Source: Mucilaginibacter flavus (GTDB taxonomy: Bacteria > Bacteroidota > Bacteroidia > Sphingobacteriales > Sphingobacteriaceae). From it: 64,000 nucleotides of DNA. The DNA is taken from positions 171,820 through 235,819 of the forward strand of contig NZ_JAUFPS010000012.1 of NCBI RefSeq assembly GCF_030409315.1. The letters run 5' to 3'. This document shows positions 33,566-43,150 of the stretch, in pieces (the stretch's first letter is position 1; every line of letters begins with the position of its first letter). The position numbers and the translations under genes were made by a program. The notes beneath the pieces are model-generated. The model searched no databases. It saw nothing but the letters and a program-made list of their open reading frames with translations, and was not told the DNA's origin.

Positions 33566-34758
33566 ACAAATTTCCAAACTCTAAACACCTCTCCTTTTCT
33601 AAATTCGTTCCTTTCAAGCGGCAATTCTAAAAAAGCTTCAGTATCTGCTAAGTTAGCAAAATCGCCCGATCCATTTCCTTCTACCGGCGTGGCTATGAGC
33701 TGTGCCTGCTGATTGCTTTTTAGTTTTACCTGTAAATAATACTGCAAAGGCGGTAAAAACTCGAAATCCTTATCCAAAACAGCGTATACGGGCAATTGTT
33801 GCGGCAAGCCAAGGGTTGCCCTTAACCAGGTTAAAAAATAACGGTGCAGGCACATAAACGTGGCTACCGGGTTACCGGGAAACGCGAATACCAATACCCC
33901 ATCCTGGTACCGGCCAAACCAAAATGGTTTACCGGGGCGCTGCGCTACCTTGTGAAAAATCTTTTCAACCTGCAAATCCTCCAAAGCCTGGGGAATATAA
34001 TCAAACTTACCCATGCTGATACCGCCGCTTAGCAACAGTACATCATAATTTTGCAGGCACTGTTTGATTTGTGTTTTAGTTATATCCGGATCGTCAGGAA
34101 TATGCAGTACATCGGCCGCTAATCCATGCTGTTTTAAAACCGCTTTTACGGTGTAGCTGTTTGATTTACGGATTTGGTAGGGTGATGGCGTTTGATTAAC
34201 ATCTATCAATTCGTCGCCCGATGAAATGATCACCACACGAGGCAGTTTTTTAACCAGCAAATGCGTTTTACCGGTTGATGCCGCCACGCTGATAATAGCC
34301 GGCGTAACCGTTTCACCTGCGGCTGCAAGCACATCACCTTGCTTTTTATCAATGCCACGAGGATGAATATTCTGTCCTTTTTTAATATCCTGCACATGAA
34401 CGCTGGCCAGCCCTGCCCTGATCTCTACATCCTCGTACCGGATAATGGTATCTACAGAAGCGGGCAATACAGCGCCTGTCATAATCTCGATGCATTCAGT
34501 CGGCTCGTTGATATCGGTTGGTTCATCACCAGCCGCCTGGATTGCCTTTATTTTAAAGGTATTTACACCGTTTTGGAGCGCGCTATAACTCACCGCTATA
34601 CCATCCATGGTCACCCGGTTAAATGGCGGCAGGTCACGGTCGGCAAGGATAGGCTCGGCCAATACCTTGCCTAAAGCCTGTTCAAAGGGCAGGGTTTCAT
34701 CCCCGTAGTCCTTCAATTGCGCCAGGATAAGTTTTTCAGCTTGTTCAACAGTAGTCAT
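33562..34758 (-). CDS. moeA: Molybdopterin molybdenumtransferase
   Basis: A 398-residue MoeA. It has the N-terminal 'LPFEQALGKVLAEPILADRDLPPFNRVTMDGIAV' region, 'IMTGAVLPASVDTIIRYEDV', the MPT-binding 'VVIISSGDELID' and 'LLLSGGISMGKFDYI', and 'GKPFWFGRYQDGVLVFAFPGNPVATFM'. It inserts molybdate into adenylated molybdopterin. MoaB/Mog, which prepares that substrate, was not found in the window. Confidence 0.95.
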   Translation of the reverse strand: MTTVEQAEKLILAQLKDYGDETLPFEQALGKVLAEPILADRDLPPFNRVTMDGIAVSYSALQNGVNTFKIKAIQAAGDEPTDINEPTECIEIMTGAVLPASVDTIIRYEDVEIRAGLASVHVQDIKKGQNIHPRGIDKKQGDVLAAAGETVTPAIISVAASTGKTHLLVKKLPRVVIISSGDELIDVNQTPSPYQIRKSNSYTVKAVLKQHGLAADVLHIPDDPDITKTQIKQCLQNYDVLLLSGGISMGKFDYIPQALEDLQVEKIFHKVAQRPGKPFWFGRYQDGVLVFAFPGNPVATFMCLHRYFLTWLRATLGLPQQLPVYAVLDKDFEFLPPLQYYLQVKLKSNQQAQLIATPVEGNGSGDFANLADTEAFLELPLERNEFRKGEVFRVWKFV

Positions 34759-34854
34759 TTTATAAGCTTAAAGCCAAAGGCAAAAAGCGGAAAGCTTTGG
34801 GCCTGGATGGCGTTTGTTTGTTATTTTACCTTGCATCATTTTGAACGCTGGCTA

Positions 34855-35008
34855 CGACTCACCCCGGCTACGCTTCGCTGGCCGACCCTCTCTCCGGCTA
34901 AAGCCGCATAGAGGGTAAACACCACTCCTTTTATTTTTCTTTCGCCCCCTCTATGCGACGCAGTCGGAGAGAGGGGCAGACGGGCGAAGCCTCGTCGGGG
35001 GTGAGTCG
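34855..35008. repeat. Long imperfect hairpin repeat
   Basis: Left arm 34855-34916 (CGACTCACCCCGGCTACGC...) and right arm 34945-35008 (...GGGGGTGAGTCG) pair over about 60 bases with mismatches. The inner parts are CCCTCTCTCCGGCT/AGTCGGAGAGAGGG. The 323-base gap between moeA and moaA holds this and no gene. Its GC content is higher than its surroundings. Confidence 0.65.
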
Positions 35009-35081
35009 TCTGCGTCATGCTTTTACCCGTCTCTATAAAAGCCAAAAATCTTTCAGCCTTAACCCTTTCGCTTTTAGCCTC

Positions 35082-36071
35082 CTACCCCCCAATCGTCGCC
35101 ATCGATTCATGAATCCCCGGATGCACTACTCTCAACTGCTCAGCTTCCCAGCCATCTTTGGCTCTATTACTAAAAGCGTTTAGCAAGGCTGATTTTATTT
35201 TAGTATCGTTAAACCCGCTTCGCATTAAATCTTTTATATTTAGTCCACCATCATCATAAAGGCAGGTTTTTAACTCGCCCTGCGGAGTTATCCGTATCCG
35301 GTTACAGGTACCGCAAAACGTACGCGAATAAGCCGCGATAATACCTACCGTACCCTTATGCCCCGGCACCTGGTAATTATAAGCTGTTGAATAAGCCGGA
35401 TCGGTCAATTTTTCAATCTGCGGGTATTGGGTTTTAATTTCATCCAAAATGCGCACGTAGTCCCATTGCAAGCCGGTATATAAATGCCCGTCGCCGTTAA
35501 AAGGCATTTCTTCAATAAAACGCACACTTACGGGCATATCTTTAGTTATTGCCACCAATGGGATAATATCCTGCGTATTTTGCCCGTCCATTACCACCGC
35601 GTTTATTTTAACCTCGATATCGTGCTTCAGCAATGCATCCAAAGTAGCCATCACATTGGCAAACTCATCACGACGGGTGATAGCAAAAAAACGGTTGGCA
35701 TCCAAAGTATCCAGACTAAGATTTACACTACGTACGCCTATTTTTTTCAATTCGGGAACAAAAGGAGCGGTTAAAACGCCATTGGTGGTTAAACTCAACT
35801 CCTTTAAACCATCTAATTTGGATATGGCAGTAAGTAACCGCATCAGATCTTTACGTACAAAGGGTTCGCCGCCGGTAATGCGGATTTTTTGTATCCCCAT
35901 GTTAACCAGTAAAGCGCAGCTGTGCAACATTTCGTCATAACTCATTAATTCCGTACGCGACAGCCAGTTTAAGCCATGCTCGGGCATGCAATAAAAGCAG
36001 CGCAGGTTACACCTATCGGTCACCGCGAGGCGAAGGTAGTTTATCGGTCGACCGTGATTATCTATTAGCAA
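35082..36071 (-). CDS. moaA: GTP 3',8-cyclase, radical SAM
   Basis: A 329-residue MoaA with the radical SAM cysteine motif 'LAVTDRCNLRCFYCMPEHG' (CxxxCxxC) and the C-terminal cluster 'SRTFCGTCNRIRITPQGELKTCLY' (CxxC-x13-C) that binds GTP. The conserved start 'LIDNHGRPINYLRL' begins at a TTG codon (36071), because an upstream stop leaves no ATG in frame. The C-terminal Gly-Gly (ATIGG) needed for activity is kept. It begins the minus-strand moa/moe run and is divergent from xdhC. Confidence 0.95.
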   Translation of the reverse strand: MLIDNHGRPINYLRLAVTDRCNLRCFYCMPEHGLNWLSRTELMSYDEMLHSCALLVNMGIQKIRITGGEPFVRKDLMRLLTAISKLDGLKELSLTTNGVLTAPFVPELKKIGVRSVNLSLDTLDANRFFAITRRDEFANVMATLDALLKHDIEVKINAVVMDGQNTQDIIPLVAITKDMPVSVRFIEEMPFNGDGHLYTGLQWDYVRILDEIKTQYPQIEKLTDPAYSTAYNYQVPGHKGTVGIIAAYSRTFCGTCNRIRITPQGELKTCLYDDGGLNIKDLMRSGFNDTKIKSALLNAFSNRAKDGWEAEQLRVVHPGIHESMATIGG

Positions 36072-36229
36072 TTGGAATAAATTACAGTGTGCATCTTAGT
36101 TTAACAAAATTGGAGTTTTTAGCCTTCATTATTGTTAGGCCTAAAGTAAAAATTACAATTTTGTTCATTGTAAGTTAAATGTACTTTTTTGTTGGTTAAA
36201 ATTGCTGATATTGGTTTATTTAACGGCAT

Positions 36230-37408
36230 TTGCCATCAATACTCCATTATAAACCATTGAAAGAGCTTAAAGATATTGTAAACGCATTTAACAAGGCCGA
36301 AAAAAACGGCCTGCAAACCGCCCTGGCAACGGTTGTGCATGTAGAGGGCTCGTCATACCGTCGCGCAGGAGCTCGTATGCTTATTACCGAAAACGGACAG
36401 CTTACCGGCGCCATAAGTGGTGGCTGTTTGGAGGGTGATGCCTTGCGCAAGGCCAGGTTGGTAATGGCGCAAAGCAAACCCATGCTGGTTACTTATGATA
36501 CTACCGACGATGACGATGCCAAATTTGGCGTAGGCCTGGGTTGCAACGGCGTTATCCAGATATTGATAGAACCTATTTTCAGCAACAAGCAGGATAATCC
36601 CATCCAGCTTTTTAAACTTTTTTTAAGCAAACGCGAACCGGTGGTGCTCATCACCTTATTCACTGTGAACGATAAGCAGGCCCTGCAGCCCGGCACTTGC
36701 TTACTGCTTAACCAGGACAAACAAATTATTGGCGACTTTCCTGATGAGGCCATTAAACCGGCATTGCTTAATGACGCTTATGACGTTTTACAACATGGCA
36801 ACTCCGTTACCAAAACTTATTTATATGGCGATAGGTTCACCTGTTTTATTGAACTGATACAACCTGCCGTTTCACTTATCATTTTCGGGGCCGGTAATGA
36901 TGCCATCCCCCTGGTGCAAATGGCATCGGTACTGGGCTGGCAAATTAATATCATTGATGGCCGCTCAAACTATGCTATTCCCGAAAGGTTTCCACTGGCC
37001 TTAAATATAATTATCTCAAAACCCCAAAACATACTTGATCATATAGCTATTGATGAACGCACTGTAATTATGCTGATGACACACAACTATAATTACGATA
37101 GCTGCGTATTAAAGCAGTTGCTGCCGCTAAAACCCGCTTACATCGGGGTTTTGGGACCCAAAAAACGCCTTGAAAAAATGCTGGATGAGTTTGCCCAAAG
37201 CGGCGAAAAAACAAGCCCGGAACTATTAAAAAGCGTGTTTGGACCGGCGGGATTGGATATAGGATCAGAAAATGCCGATGAAATTGCCCTATCGATCATT
37301 GCCGAAATGCAGGCTGTGCTCAAAAACAGAACAGGTACCTCATTACGTTACAAAACCACTATTCATCACCGCGTTCAGCAGCAAATTATACAGCAACCTA
37401 TGCTTTAA
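36230..37408 (+). CDS. xdhC: XdhC/CoxI-family molybdenum cofactor insertion protein
   Basis: A protein of about 392 residues (or 383 if it starts at the TTG at 36257, which gives the family-like 'MKELKDIVNAFNKA'). No ATG start is available in frame after the stop at 36221. The XdhC_CoxI domain shows 'VVHVEGSSYRRAGARMLI' and 'GAISGGCLEGDALRKA'. A Rossmann domain follows with 'LIIFGAGNDAIPLVQMASVLGW' and 'YIGVLGPKKRLEKML'. It binds and sulfurates molybdenum cofactor for xanthine-dehydrogenase-type enzymes, none of which are in the window. Confidence 0.88.
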   Translation: MPSILHYKPLKELKDIVNAFNKAEKNGLQTALATVVHVEGSSYRRAGARMLITENGQLTGAISGGCLEGDALRKARLVMAQSKPMLVTYDTTDDDDAKFGVGLGCNGVIQILIEPIFSNKQDNPIQLFKLFLSKREPVVLITLFTVNDKQALQPGTCLLLNQDKQIIGDFPDEAIKPALLNDAYDVLQHGNSVTKTYLYGDRFTCFIELIQPAVSLIIFGAGNDAIPLVQMASVLGWQINIIDGRSNYAIPERFPLALNIIISKPQNILDHIAIDERTVIMLMTHNYNYDSCVLKQLLPLKPAYIGVLGPKKRLEKMLDEFAQSGEKTSPELLKSVFGPAGLDIGSENADEIALSIIAEMQAVLKNRTGTSLRYKTTIHHRVQQQIIQQPML

Positions 37409-37427
37409 ACCATAATGAACAAAATGA

Positions 37428-38015
37428 ATGACGGGGATAATTATACTTGCCGCGGGCTCATCAAGCCGCTTCGGATCGCCTAAACAAAACCTGGTTTACC
37501 AGGGTAAAACTTTATTACAGCGGGCTATTCAAACCGCCATCACATCTGCCTGCTGCGATTGTGTATTGGTGGTATTGGGAGCCAACGAGGGTGAAATACG
37601 GCCCAGCATCTCAGATCAGCAGATACACATTACCTATAACCCGCATTGGAGTGAAGGCATGTCAACCTCTATCAGGCAAGGCATATCAGAAATTCAACGA
37701 TTGGAACCACTGGTAACATCAGTGATCCTGATGTTGTGCGATCAGCCTTTTGTTGACCCTTTCTTACTGTATCAACTCACCGAACGCAGAGCCGAAAATG
37801 ACCATGGAATAGTAGCCTGCGAATATAAAAACACTTTAGGGGTACCCGCCTTATTTGGCCAAAGCTATTTTGGGCATTTAAAGGAACTGCAAGGCCAGGA
37901 AGGTGCAAAAAAACTTATCGGCCTTTATCCCGATGATGTGGTATCCGTACCCTTTGCCTTAGGAGCAATTGACATAGATACCATTGAAGATTTTGAAAAG
38001 CTAAATAACAGATGA
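37428..38015 (+). CDS. MocA-like molybdenum cofactor nucleotidyltransferase
   Basis: A 195-residue NTP transferase fold protein. The nucleotide-binding start is 'GIIILAAGSSSRFGSPKQNL' and the metal Asp lies in 'SVILMLCDQPFVDPFLLYQL'. Size and sequence fit MocA (CTP-dependent, for MCD cofactor) rather than MobA. It is 19 bases after xdhC, as is usual for this pair. The target would be a CoxL/xanthine-dehydrogenase-type enzyme elsewhere in the genome. Confidence 0.85.
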   Translation: MTGIIILAAGSSSRFGSPKQNLVYQGKTLLQRAIQTAITSACCDCVLVVLGANEGEIRPSISDQQIHITYNPHWSEGMSTSIRQGISEIQRLEPLVTSVILMLCDQPFVDPFLLYQLTERRAENDHGIVACEYKNTLGVPALFGQSYFGHLKELQGQEGAKKLIGLYPDDVVSVPFALGAIDIDTIEDFEKLNNR

Positions 38016-38088
38016 GTGGTGAGTTGTGAATGATGAGTAGTTAATTAGGTAATTGAAAACCACTCACTATTCACCACTCACCACTCAC
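38014..38088. repeat. Inverted repeat between convergent mocA-like and J-domain genes
   Basis: GATGAGTGGTGAGTTGTGAATGATGAGT pairs imperfectly with ACTCACTATTCACCACTCACCACTCAC. It touches the 3' end of the mocA-like gene and may act as a transcript end for both genes. It is repetitive in GTGAGT units. Confidence 0.45.
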
Positions 38089-38091
38089 TAA

Positions 38092-38535
38092 CTATGCGTT
38101 TGCTACTAACTTGCTTGCGCTTCTGTAAACGTATTCGTTATAGATGTGGCGGCGGGCAAATCTTCCCGGCGAATCGGCATTGATTAGCTTTACATAAACG
38201 GCTTTAGGCACATCAAAGTACTCATAAGTGTTACCATCTAAAAAGGTAACGGTAAGCACCTGAGATTTGTATTCAAAATCGGCTATGTTTGATAACGTGG
38301 TGGTTGCGGTATACGCTTCTAACGTTTGGTTACGGGTTTCGGGGGCAATGCTCACCAGAAAATGGTAGGCCTCAATAATGGTTTTACTCTTTTCTTCGGC
38401 CTCTACCCTGCTCTCATCCTGAAACTTATCCGGATGCCAGGTTTTCATCATATTCCTGTAGTTGGTTTTTAATTCCTGTAGTTCGGCAGCTTCGGTAACG
38501 TCTAAAAGCTTTCTGTAGTCGACAATTTTTTTCAT
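38092..38535 (-). CDS. J-domain protein with C-terminal KTSC domain
   Basis: A 147-residue protein. Residues about 4-62 form a DnaJ J-domain with the HPD motif in 'NMMKTWHPDKFQDESRVEAEEK', which would stimulate an Hsp70 (DnaK). Residues about 80-147 match a KTSC domain ('ADFEYKSQVLTVTFLDGNTYEYFDVPKAVYVKLINADSPGRFARRHIYNEY'-type pattern: hydrophobic strand, FxxGxxYxYxxVP, then S-x-G-x-F). KTSC is a small domain of unclear role. No Gly/Phe or zinc-finger region is present, so it is not a general DnaJ. Confidence 0.8.
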   Translation of the reverse strand: MKKIVDYRKLLDVTEAAELQELKTNYRNMMKTWHPDKFQDESRVEAEEKSKTIIEAYHFLVSIAPETRNQTLEAYTATTTLSNIADFEYKSQVLTVTFLDGNTYEYFDVPKAVYVKLINADSPGRFARRHIYNEYVYRSASKLVANA

Positions 38536-38807
38536 TCTATTAATTTTTTATTTATTGTCGTTGAAGCCGAAAGCACTAAAAATCAAGCCCTTTGTTTTCA
38601 AGAAAATAATGGCGCAAAGGTACGCTTTTTAAGCCACAATTTATAGGGTAGCACAGGAAATGATTTTACTAACAAATGTTGGACAGAACTAAGCCTAAAG
38701 CCGTCATCACACACAATGCCCACACAAAAGCTTTTTTTGAATTTTTACTTTTGAATTTTGAATTAAAAGAGCAATTGCTTACGCCTTTATAAATCCACGC
38801 ACTCGCC

Positions 38808-40724
38808 TTAATAAATCACTTCTACATACCCCGATCTGATCCGGCTGCCGTCTTTTAAATCAATAACGTAATAATAGGTGGCTGGTGGCAAGCGCTTGTT
38901 TTTATAGGTACCATTCCAGGGCTGGGCATAACCAACCGAAGAAAAAAGCTGTTGACCATACCGGTTAAATATCTTTACTGTACAGGTAGCAAATTCATTG
39001 AGGTGTTTAATATCCCACACATCGTTAACGCCATCGTGATTGGGGCTGATTGCATTAGGAATGACAACCTCAAGCGGCAATACTTTCACGGTTACAGTAG
39101 CCGATGCCGTACAGGTATTTTTTGTTTGTACAAACAAGGTGTACTTAGTGGTAGTCAAAGGATTTGCAACAGGCTTAAGCACGGTGACATCGTCAAGACC
39201 ATCGGCAGGGCTCCATTGCATAAACTGCACATCGCCGGTAACGGTAGCATTTAGCTGTGTATGGTCACCATAATGAATAACAATATCGTTACCGGCATCA
39301 ACTTGTGGCAATGGTAAAACAGACGCGGCAATGGCGTTGCTGGTCACTGTAGGCGTAGTTATGCAGGGCGAATTACTGGTCATGAGGCACTTCACCAGGT
39401 CGCCATCAGCCAAAGTATTGGTGGTGAACATAGCATCATTTGTGCCTTCGTTTGCGCCGTTAACCTGCCATTGATAAGCGGGGGTATCGCCACCGTTAAC
39501 CGGCACCGCCGTGAAGGTAGTTGCCGAGCCACTGCACACACTGCCAGCCGACTCGCTAATTGTTACCGAGGGAACCAAGGGTGTAGTCATGCTTATGTTG
39601 ATGCTACTGCCACAATTGGCCACACCATTGTTGGCCATTATAGAATAGGTTGTGGGCTGCGTAGGGTTAACAGTAATAGAGGAAGTAGTTTCGCCGGTTG
39701 ACCATTTTAAAGACAGGGGCTTTTTTTCGACCGTGGCCGCCATAATGAATATACGTTGCCCGTTTCCACCATTATCATTAAACACAATACTATCAATACG
39801 CGTTGGCACCGGCATTTGAATATGCACATTATCCAAACGGGTTTGCCCGCTGGGCGATTGCCAGGCATTTACAGTAGTGGTGTTGTTGATATTATTGGTA
39901 TAGCTCGATCTGTTAAAATCGCGGATATCCTCATCGCCAATTAAATCCTGGTGATATACAACAACTCCATTTGCCCAAAAACTGGCTTTTACATATGAAG
40001 TAGGTCCGGGCCGGCCATAATAAGTATTTGCCAGGATATTGATACCAACCACCCCGTCCTCGTTTACCGGAATCTGTAGATTTCGCGGGTCATTACCTGT
40101 GGCGAAGTAAGCATTCCAGCCGGTGTAAACATCACTCCAGGGGTGTAATATAAATGGGACGCCGTTAAAAGATACATTGCCGGTGGGGCAGTTAAAAATA
40201 CTGGTTGCAATAGGGTTTTGCGCGATGTTAAAATTAAACTGGTTGGCAAAATCAACCGGTTTATATTTAGCATAGGCTGCACCAGAAACATCGGCCTGCA
40301 GCACCACAGTGCTTCCGGGGCAAATAGCCATATCCTGCTGTATAATTTGTGGCGGCGATATAACAGTAATGGTAAGCTTATTACTGTTAACCATCCCTCC
40401 CGCACCATTAAGCCCAAAACTTACGCTGCACTCTATTACATCCGCGTTTGATAATGATGTACTTGTAAATGTATTTTGATTGCTACCGGCGTTAACACCA
40501 TTCACCTGCCATTGATAAACCGGCAACGTACCCGAATTGGTTATAGTGGCGGTAAATTTAACAGGCTGCCCTTTGCATGCGCTTATTGGCAATGAGTTAA
40601 TAGTTACCAGCGGCTTATTGCCCGCCTGGCTAAAACAGAGTTTTACACATAACAACAGCACCACAACCAGGTAATATTTTACCTGGAACAATTTCCATCG
40701 TATTGATAGCGACAAACTGTTCAT
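38808..40724 (-). CDS. T9SS cargo protein with gliding-motility-type C-terminal domain
   Basis: A 638-residue secreted protein with an N-terminal hydrophobic signal (about residues 14-32). It contains Ig-like/PKD-like repeats ('PVYQWQVNGVNAGSNQNTF' and 'PAYQWQVNGANEGTNDAMF' are an internal pair) and a central NPCBM/lectin-like region with 'FNCPTGNVSFNGVPFILHPWSDVYTGWNAYF'. The end 'ISPNHDGVNDVWDIKHLNEF...VKIFNRYGQQLFSS...YYYVIDLKDG' is the CHU_C/TIGR04131 type B sorting domain used by the type IX secretion system. It is probably attached or released at the cell surface. Function is unknown; PMT- or adhesin-like binding is possible. Confidence 0.85.
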   Translation of the reverse strand: MNSLSLSIRWKLFQVKYYLVVVLLLCVKLCFSQAGNKPLVTINSLPISACKGQPVKFTATITNSGTLPVYQWQVNGVNAGSNQNTFTSTSLSNADVIECSVSFGLNGAGGMVNSNKLTITVISPPQIIQQDMAICPGSTVVLQADVSGAAYAKYKPVDFANQFNFNIAQNPIATSIFNCPTGNVSFNGVPFILHPWSDVYTGWNAYFATGNDPRNLQIPVNEDGVVGINILANTYYGRPGPTSYVKASFWANGVVVYHQDLIGDEDIRDFNRSSYTNNINNTTTVNAWQSPSGQTRLDNVHIQMPVPTRIDSIVFNDNGGNGQRIFIMAATVEKKPLSLKWSTGETTSSITVNPTQPTTYSIMANNGVANCGSSINISMTTPLVPSVTISESAGSVCSGSATTFTAVPVNGGDTPAYQWQVNGANEGTNDAMFTTNTLADGDLVKCLMTSNSPCITTPTVTSNAIAASVLPLPQVDAGNDIVIHYGDHTQLNATVTGDVQFMQWSPADGLDDVTVLKPVANPLTTTKYTLFVQTKNTCTASATVTVKVLPLEVVIPNAISPNHDGVNDVWDIKHLNEFATCTVKIFNRYGQQLFSSVGYAQPWNGTYKNKRLPPATYYYVIDLKDGSRIRSGYVEVIY

Positions 40725-40771
40725 GCAAACTTTAAAGCCTGGTGCAAGATTTATTTATTTTTACGAGTTAC

Positions 40772-40805
40772 AAAAAAGGTTCTACCTCAATGGCAGAACC
40801 TTTTT
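40772..40805 (-). terminator. Terminator of the galT-galM operon
   Basis: The stem AAAAAAGGTTCT/AGAACCTTTTT with an 11-base loop lies just after the galM stop on the minus strand and is followed there by six T. Confidence 0.75.
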
Positions 40806-40823
40806 ATAGCTGATAGTTGCCGG

Positions 40824-42002
40824 TTATTTTACTACCGAAAACTTGTATAATGATTGTGTTTTGTAAGTTTCGCCCGGTTTCAACTCTGTTGATGGGAATG
40901 ACGGTTGGTTGGGCGAATCCGGGTAATGCTGGGTTTCCATAGCGAAAGAGGTACGGAACTCGTCTTTAATACCACGTTTCATAGCGTTTTTTGCCTGCAT
41001 AAAGTTGCCGCTGTAAAACTGTAAGCCTGGCTCCTCGGTAAATACTTCCATTTTGATACCGCTTTTATCGCCGATGACGGTAGCAATCGGGGTGCTTAAA
41101 TCATGTTTGTTTAACACAAAGTTATGATCATAGCCTTTGCCGTCTTTTAACTGTACGTTATCGTCGTTAATTCTTTTGCCAATGGTTTCTGGTTTAGTGA
41201 AATCAAATGGCGTGCCCTTTACCGGTTCAATTTTACCTAAAGGAATCAGACCCGCGTCAACCGGGACATAGTTATCAGCATCAACCTGTACCAAGTGATT
41301 CAAAATAGTACCACTACCTTCGCCGTTCAGATTAAAAAACGCGTGGTTGGTTAAGTTTACTACGGTATTTTTATCGGTATGTGCTTCGTAAACGCATTTA
41401 AACTCGTTGTTATCGGTTAAGCTGTAAGTAACCTTAACTGTTAAGTTACCGGGGAAACCTTCTTCCATATCTTTTGAAAGGTAAGTTAGCTCCAGGGTTG
41501 ATGAATCAATCAGTTTACCATCCCAAACAACGCTTTGGTAACCGTTTTTACCACCGTGCAACGTATTTGGCGGGTTATTGATAGATGACTGGTAGTCTTT
41601 ACCATCTAACTTAAAATGTCCTTTAGCAATACGGTTACCATAACGGCCTATGGTAGCGCCATAATAAGGCTCGGTTGAGTTTATAAAGCCATCCACACTC
41701 TCGTAGCCTAAAACAACATCGGTAAGCTTACCTGTTTTATCGGGTACCAGCAAACTCACTATACGGCCGCCATAGTTGGTAAATGTGGCAGTAACACCAT
41801 TTTTATTTTTTAGAGTGTACAGGTGGGTTTGTTTGCCGTCAATTGTTTTTTCAAAAGCCGCGGCCGGCCCCTTGGTGCTATCCGTTTTTGTGCTGTCTGC
41901 CATAGTGGTTGTTTTGTTTTGGGTTGATGTTTGATTACAGGCTGCCAAAGATAGGCAGGCGGGCAATATCATCAATGATAGATTTTTAAATAAGTGATTC
42001 AT
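40824..42002 (-). CDS. galM: Galactose mutarotase (aldose 1-epimerase), lipoprotein
   Basis: A 392-residue protein. The lipobox LAACNQ follows a hydrophobic N-terminus, so it is membrane-anchored, unlike cytoplasmic GalM. Catalytic motifs are 'YGATIGRYGNRIAKGHF' (substrate Asn/Arg), 'TLHGGKNGYQSVVW', 'NLTNHAFFNLNGEGSG' (acid His) and 'EVFTEEPGLQFYSGNFM' (base Glu). It interconverts alpha and beta galactose anomers. It is 34 bases after galT and shares its operon. Confidence 0.92.
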   Translation of the reverse strand: MNHLFKNLSLMILPACLSLAACNQTSTQNKTTTMADSTKTDSTKGPAAAFEKTIDGKQTHLYTLKNKNGVTATFTNYGGRIVSLLVPDKTGKLTDVVLGYESVDGFINSTEPYYGATIGRYGNRIAKGHFKLDGKDYQSSINNPPNTLHGGKNGYQSVVWDGKLIDSSTLELTYLSKDMEEGFPGNLTVKVTYSLTDNNEFKCVYEAHTDKNTVVNLTNHAFFNLNGEGSGTILNHLVQVDADNYVPVDAGLIPLGKIEPVKGTPFDFTKPETIGKRINDDNVQLKDGKGYDHNFVLNKHDLSTPIATVIGDKSGIKMEVFTEEPGLQFYSGNFMQAKNAMKRGIKDEFRTSFAMETQHYPDSPNQPSFPSTELKPGETYKTQSLYKFSVVK

Positions 42003-42036
42003 AAAATAGATGGTTTATATTGGTTTAAATAATTGC

Positions 42037-43092
42037 TTAAGCTTTAACCTTATAATGTACCTCGCTTAGGTTTCTAAGCCTATCTGCCGCGTATTCGGCT
42101 GTAATATCACGTTGCGGGTTAGCCAGCATTTCGTAGCCTACCATAAACTTTTTCACCGTGGCCGAACGTAACAACGGCGGATAAAAATGCATATGCCAAT
42201 GCCAGTAAGGCTGATCGCCCATGTTTACCGGCGATTGGTGCATCCCTGCCGAATACGGGAACGATGTTTCAAACATATTATCATAACGTACGGTTAGCCT
42301 TTTAATGGCATCGGCCAATGCTGTTTTCTCTTCGTCGGTAAAGTAAACAATACTGGTGATGTGCCTTTTGCTTACAATCATGGCTTCATAAGGCCAAACT
42401 GCCCAAAAAGGAACTAAAGCCACAAAATGTTCATTTTCAAATATAATACGTTCCTGGCGTTTAAGTTCAAGGGCAACATAATCTGCAAGCAGGCTGCGGC
42501 CTTTTTGCTCAAAATAGGCTTTTTGCTGCTGCGTTTCTTTGGCTACCTCAACCGGGATGCTGTTTTGCGCCCATATTTGCCCGTGCGGATGCGGATTGCT
42601 GCAACCCATAATATCGCCCTTGTTTTCAAATATCTGGATATGTTTGATCCAGGGGTAAGAGGCAAGATCTTCAAACTCCGTTTGCCACACATCTACCACT
42701 TTCCTTATAGCGGCAGTTTCCATCTGGGGCAAGGTAAGATCATGACGCGGCGAAAAACTGATAACCCTGCAAATACCTTTCTGGCTGTTGGCTACCAACA
42801 GTTCATCATCATTTAAACCGCCCTCAGGCGTGTTGAGCAACAATGACGAGTAATCATTAGTAAATACAAAACTCGCTTTGTAGTCGGGATTTTCGCTGCC
42901 GTCCGCGCGTTTGTTGGTTGGGCAAAGGTAGCACTGCGGATCGTAGGCCGGGCGTTCATCTGCCTGGGTGGCTTCAACCTTGCCCTGCCACGGGCGTTTT
43001 GTACGATGCGGTGATACCAATATCCAATCGCCTGTTAAAATATTTAAACGACTGTGCGGATGCTCTTTAAGATCAAAATTATTAATTTCCAT
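42037..43092 (-). CDS. galT: Galactose-1-phosphate uridylyltransferase
   Basis: A 351-residue GalT. The active-site motif is '[18 protein letters not shown]' (HPH, nucleophile His). A zinc site includes the Cys pair of '[13 protein letters not shown]', with '[17 protein letters not shown]' at the N-terminus and '[20 protein letters not shown]' near the end. It moves UMP from UDP-glucose to galactose-1-phosphate in the Leloir pathway. galK and galE were not seen in the window. The operator candidate just upstream suggests a dedicated repressor. Confidence 0.95.
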   Translation of the reverse strand: MEINNFDLKEHPHSRLNILTGDWILVSPHRTKRPWQGKVEATQADERPAYDPQCYLCPTNKRADGSENPDYKASFVFTNDYSSLLLNTPEGGLNDDELLVANSQKGICRVISFSPRHDLTLPQMETAAIRKVVDVWQTEFEDLASYPWIKHIQIFENKGDIMGCSNPHPHGQIWAQNSIPVEVAKETQQQKAYFEQKGRSLLADYVALELKRQERIIFENEHFVALVPFWAVWPYEAMIVSKRHITSIVYFTDEEKTALADAIKRLTVRYDNMFETSFPYSAGMHQSPVNMGDQPYWHWHMHFYPPLLRSATVKKFMVGYEMLANPQRDITAEYAADRLRNLSEVHYKVKA

Positions 43093-43150
43093 TATGTTAT
43101 ATATCCAGGTTTTTTTGGCTTAAGGCAATTGGTTATTGCCATTGATATTT

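Noticed and set aside
34836..35045. Small reading frame inside the long hairpin between moeA and moaA
   Set aside because: It lies fully within the inverted repeat, with a basic repetitive peptide and no family match.
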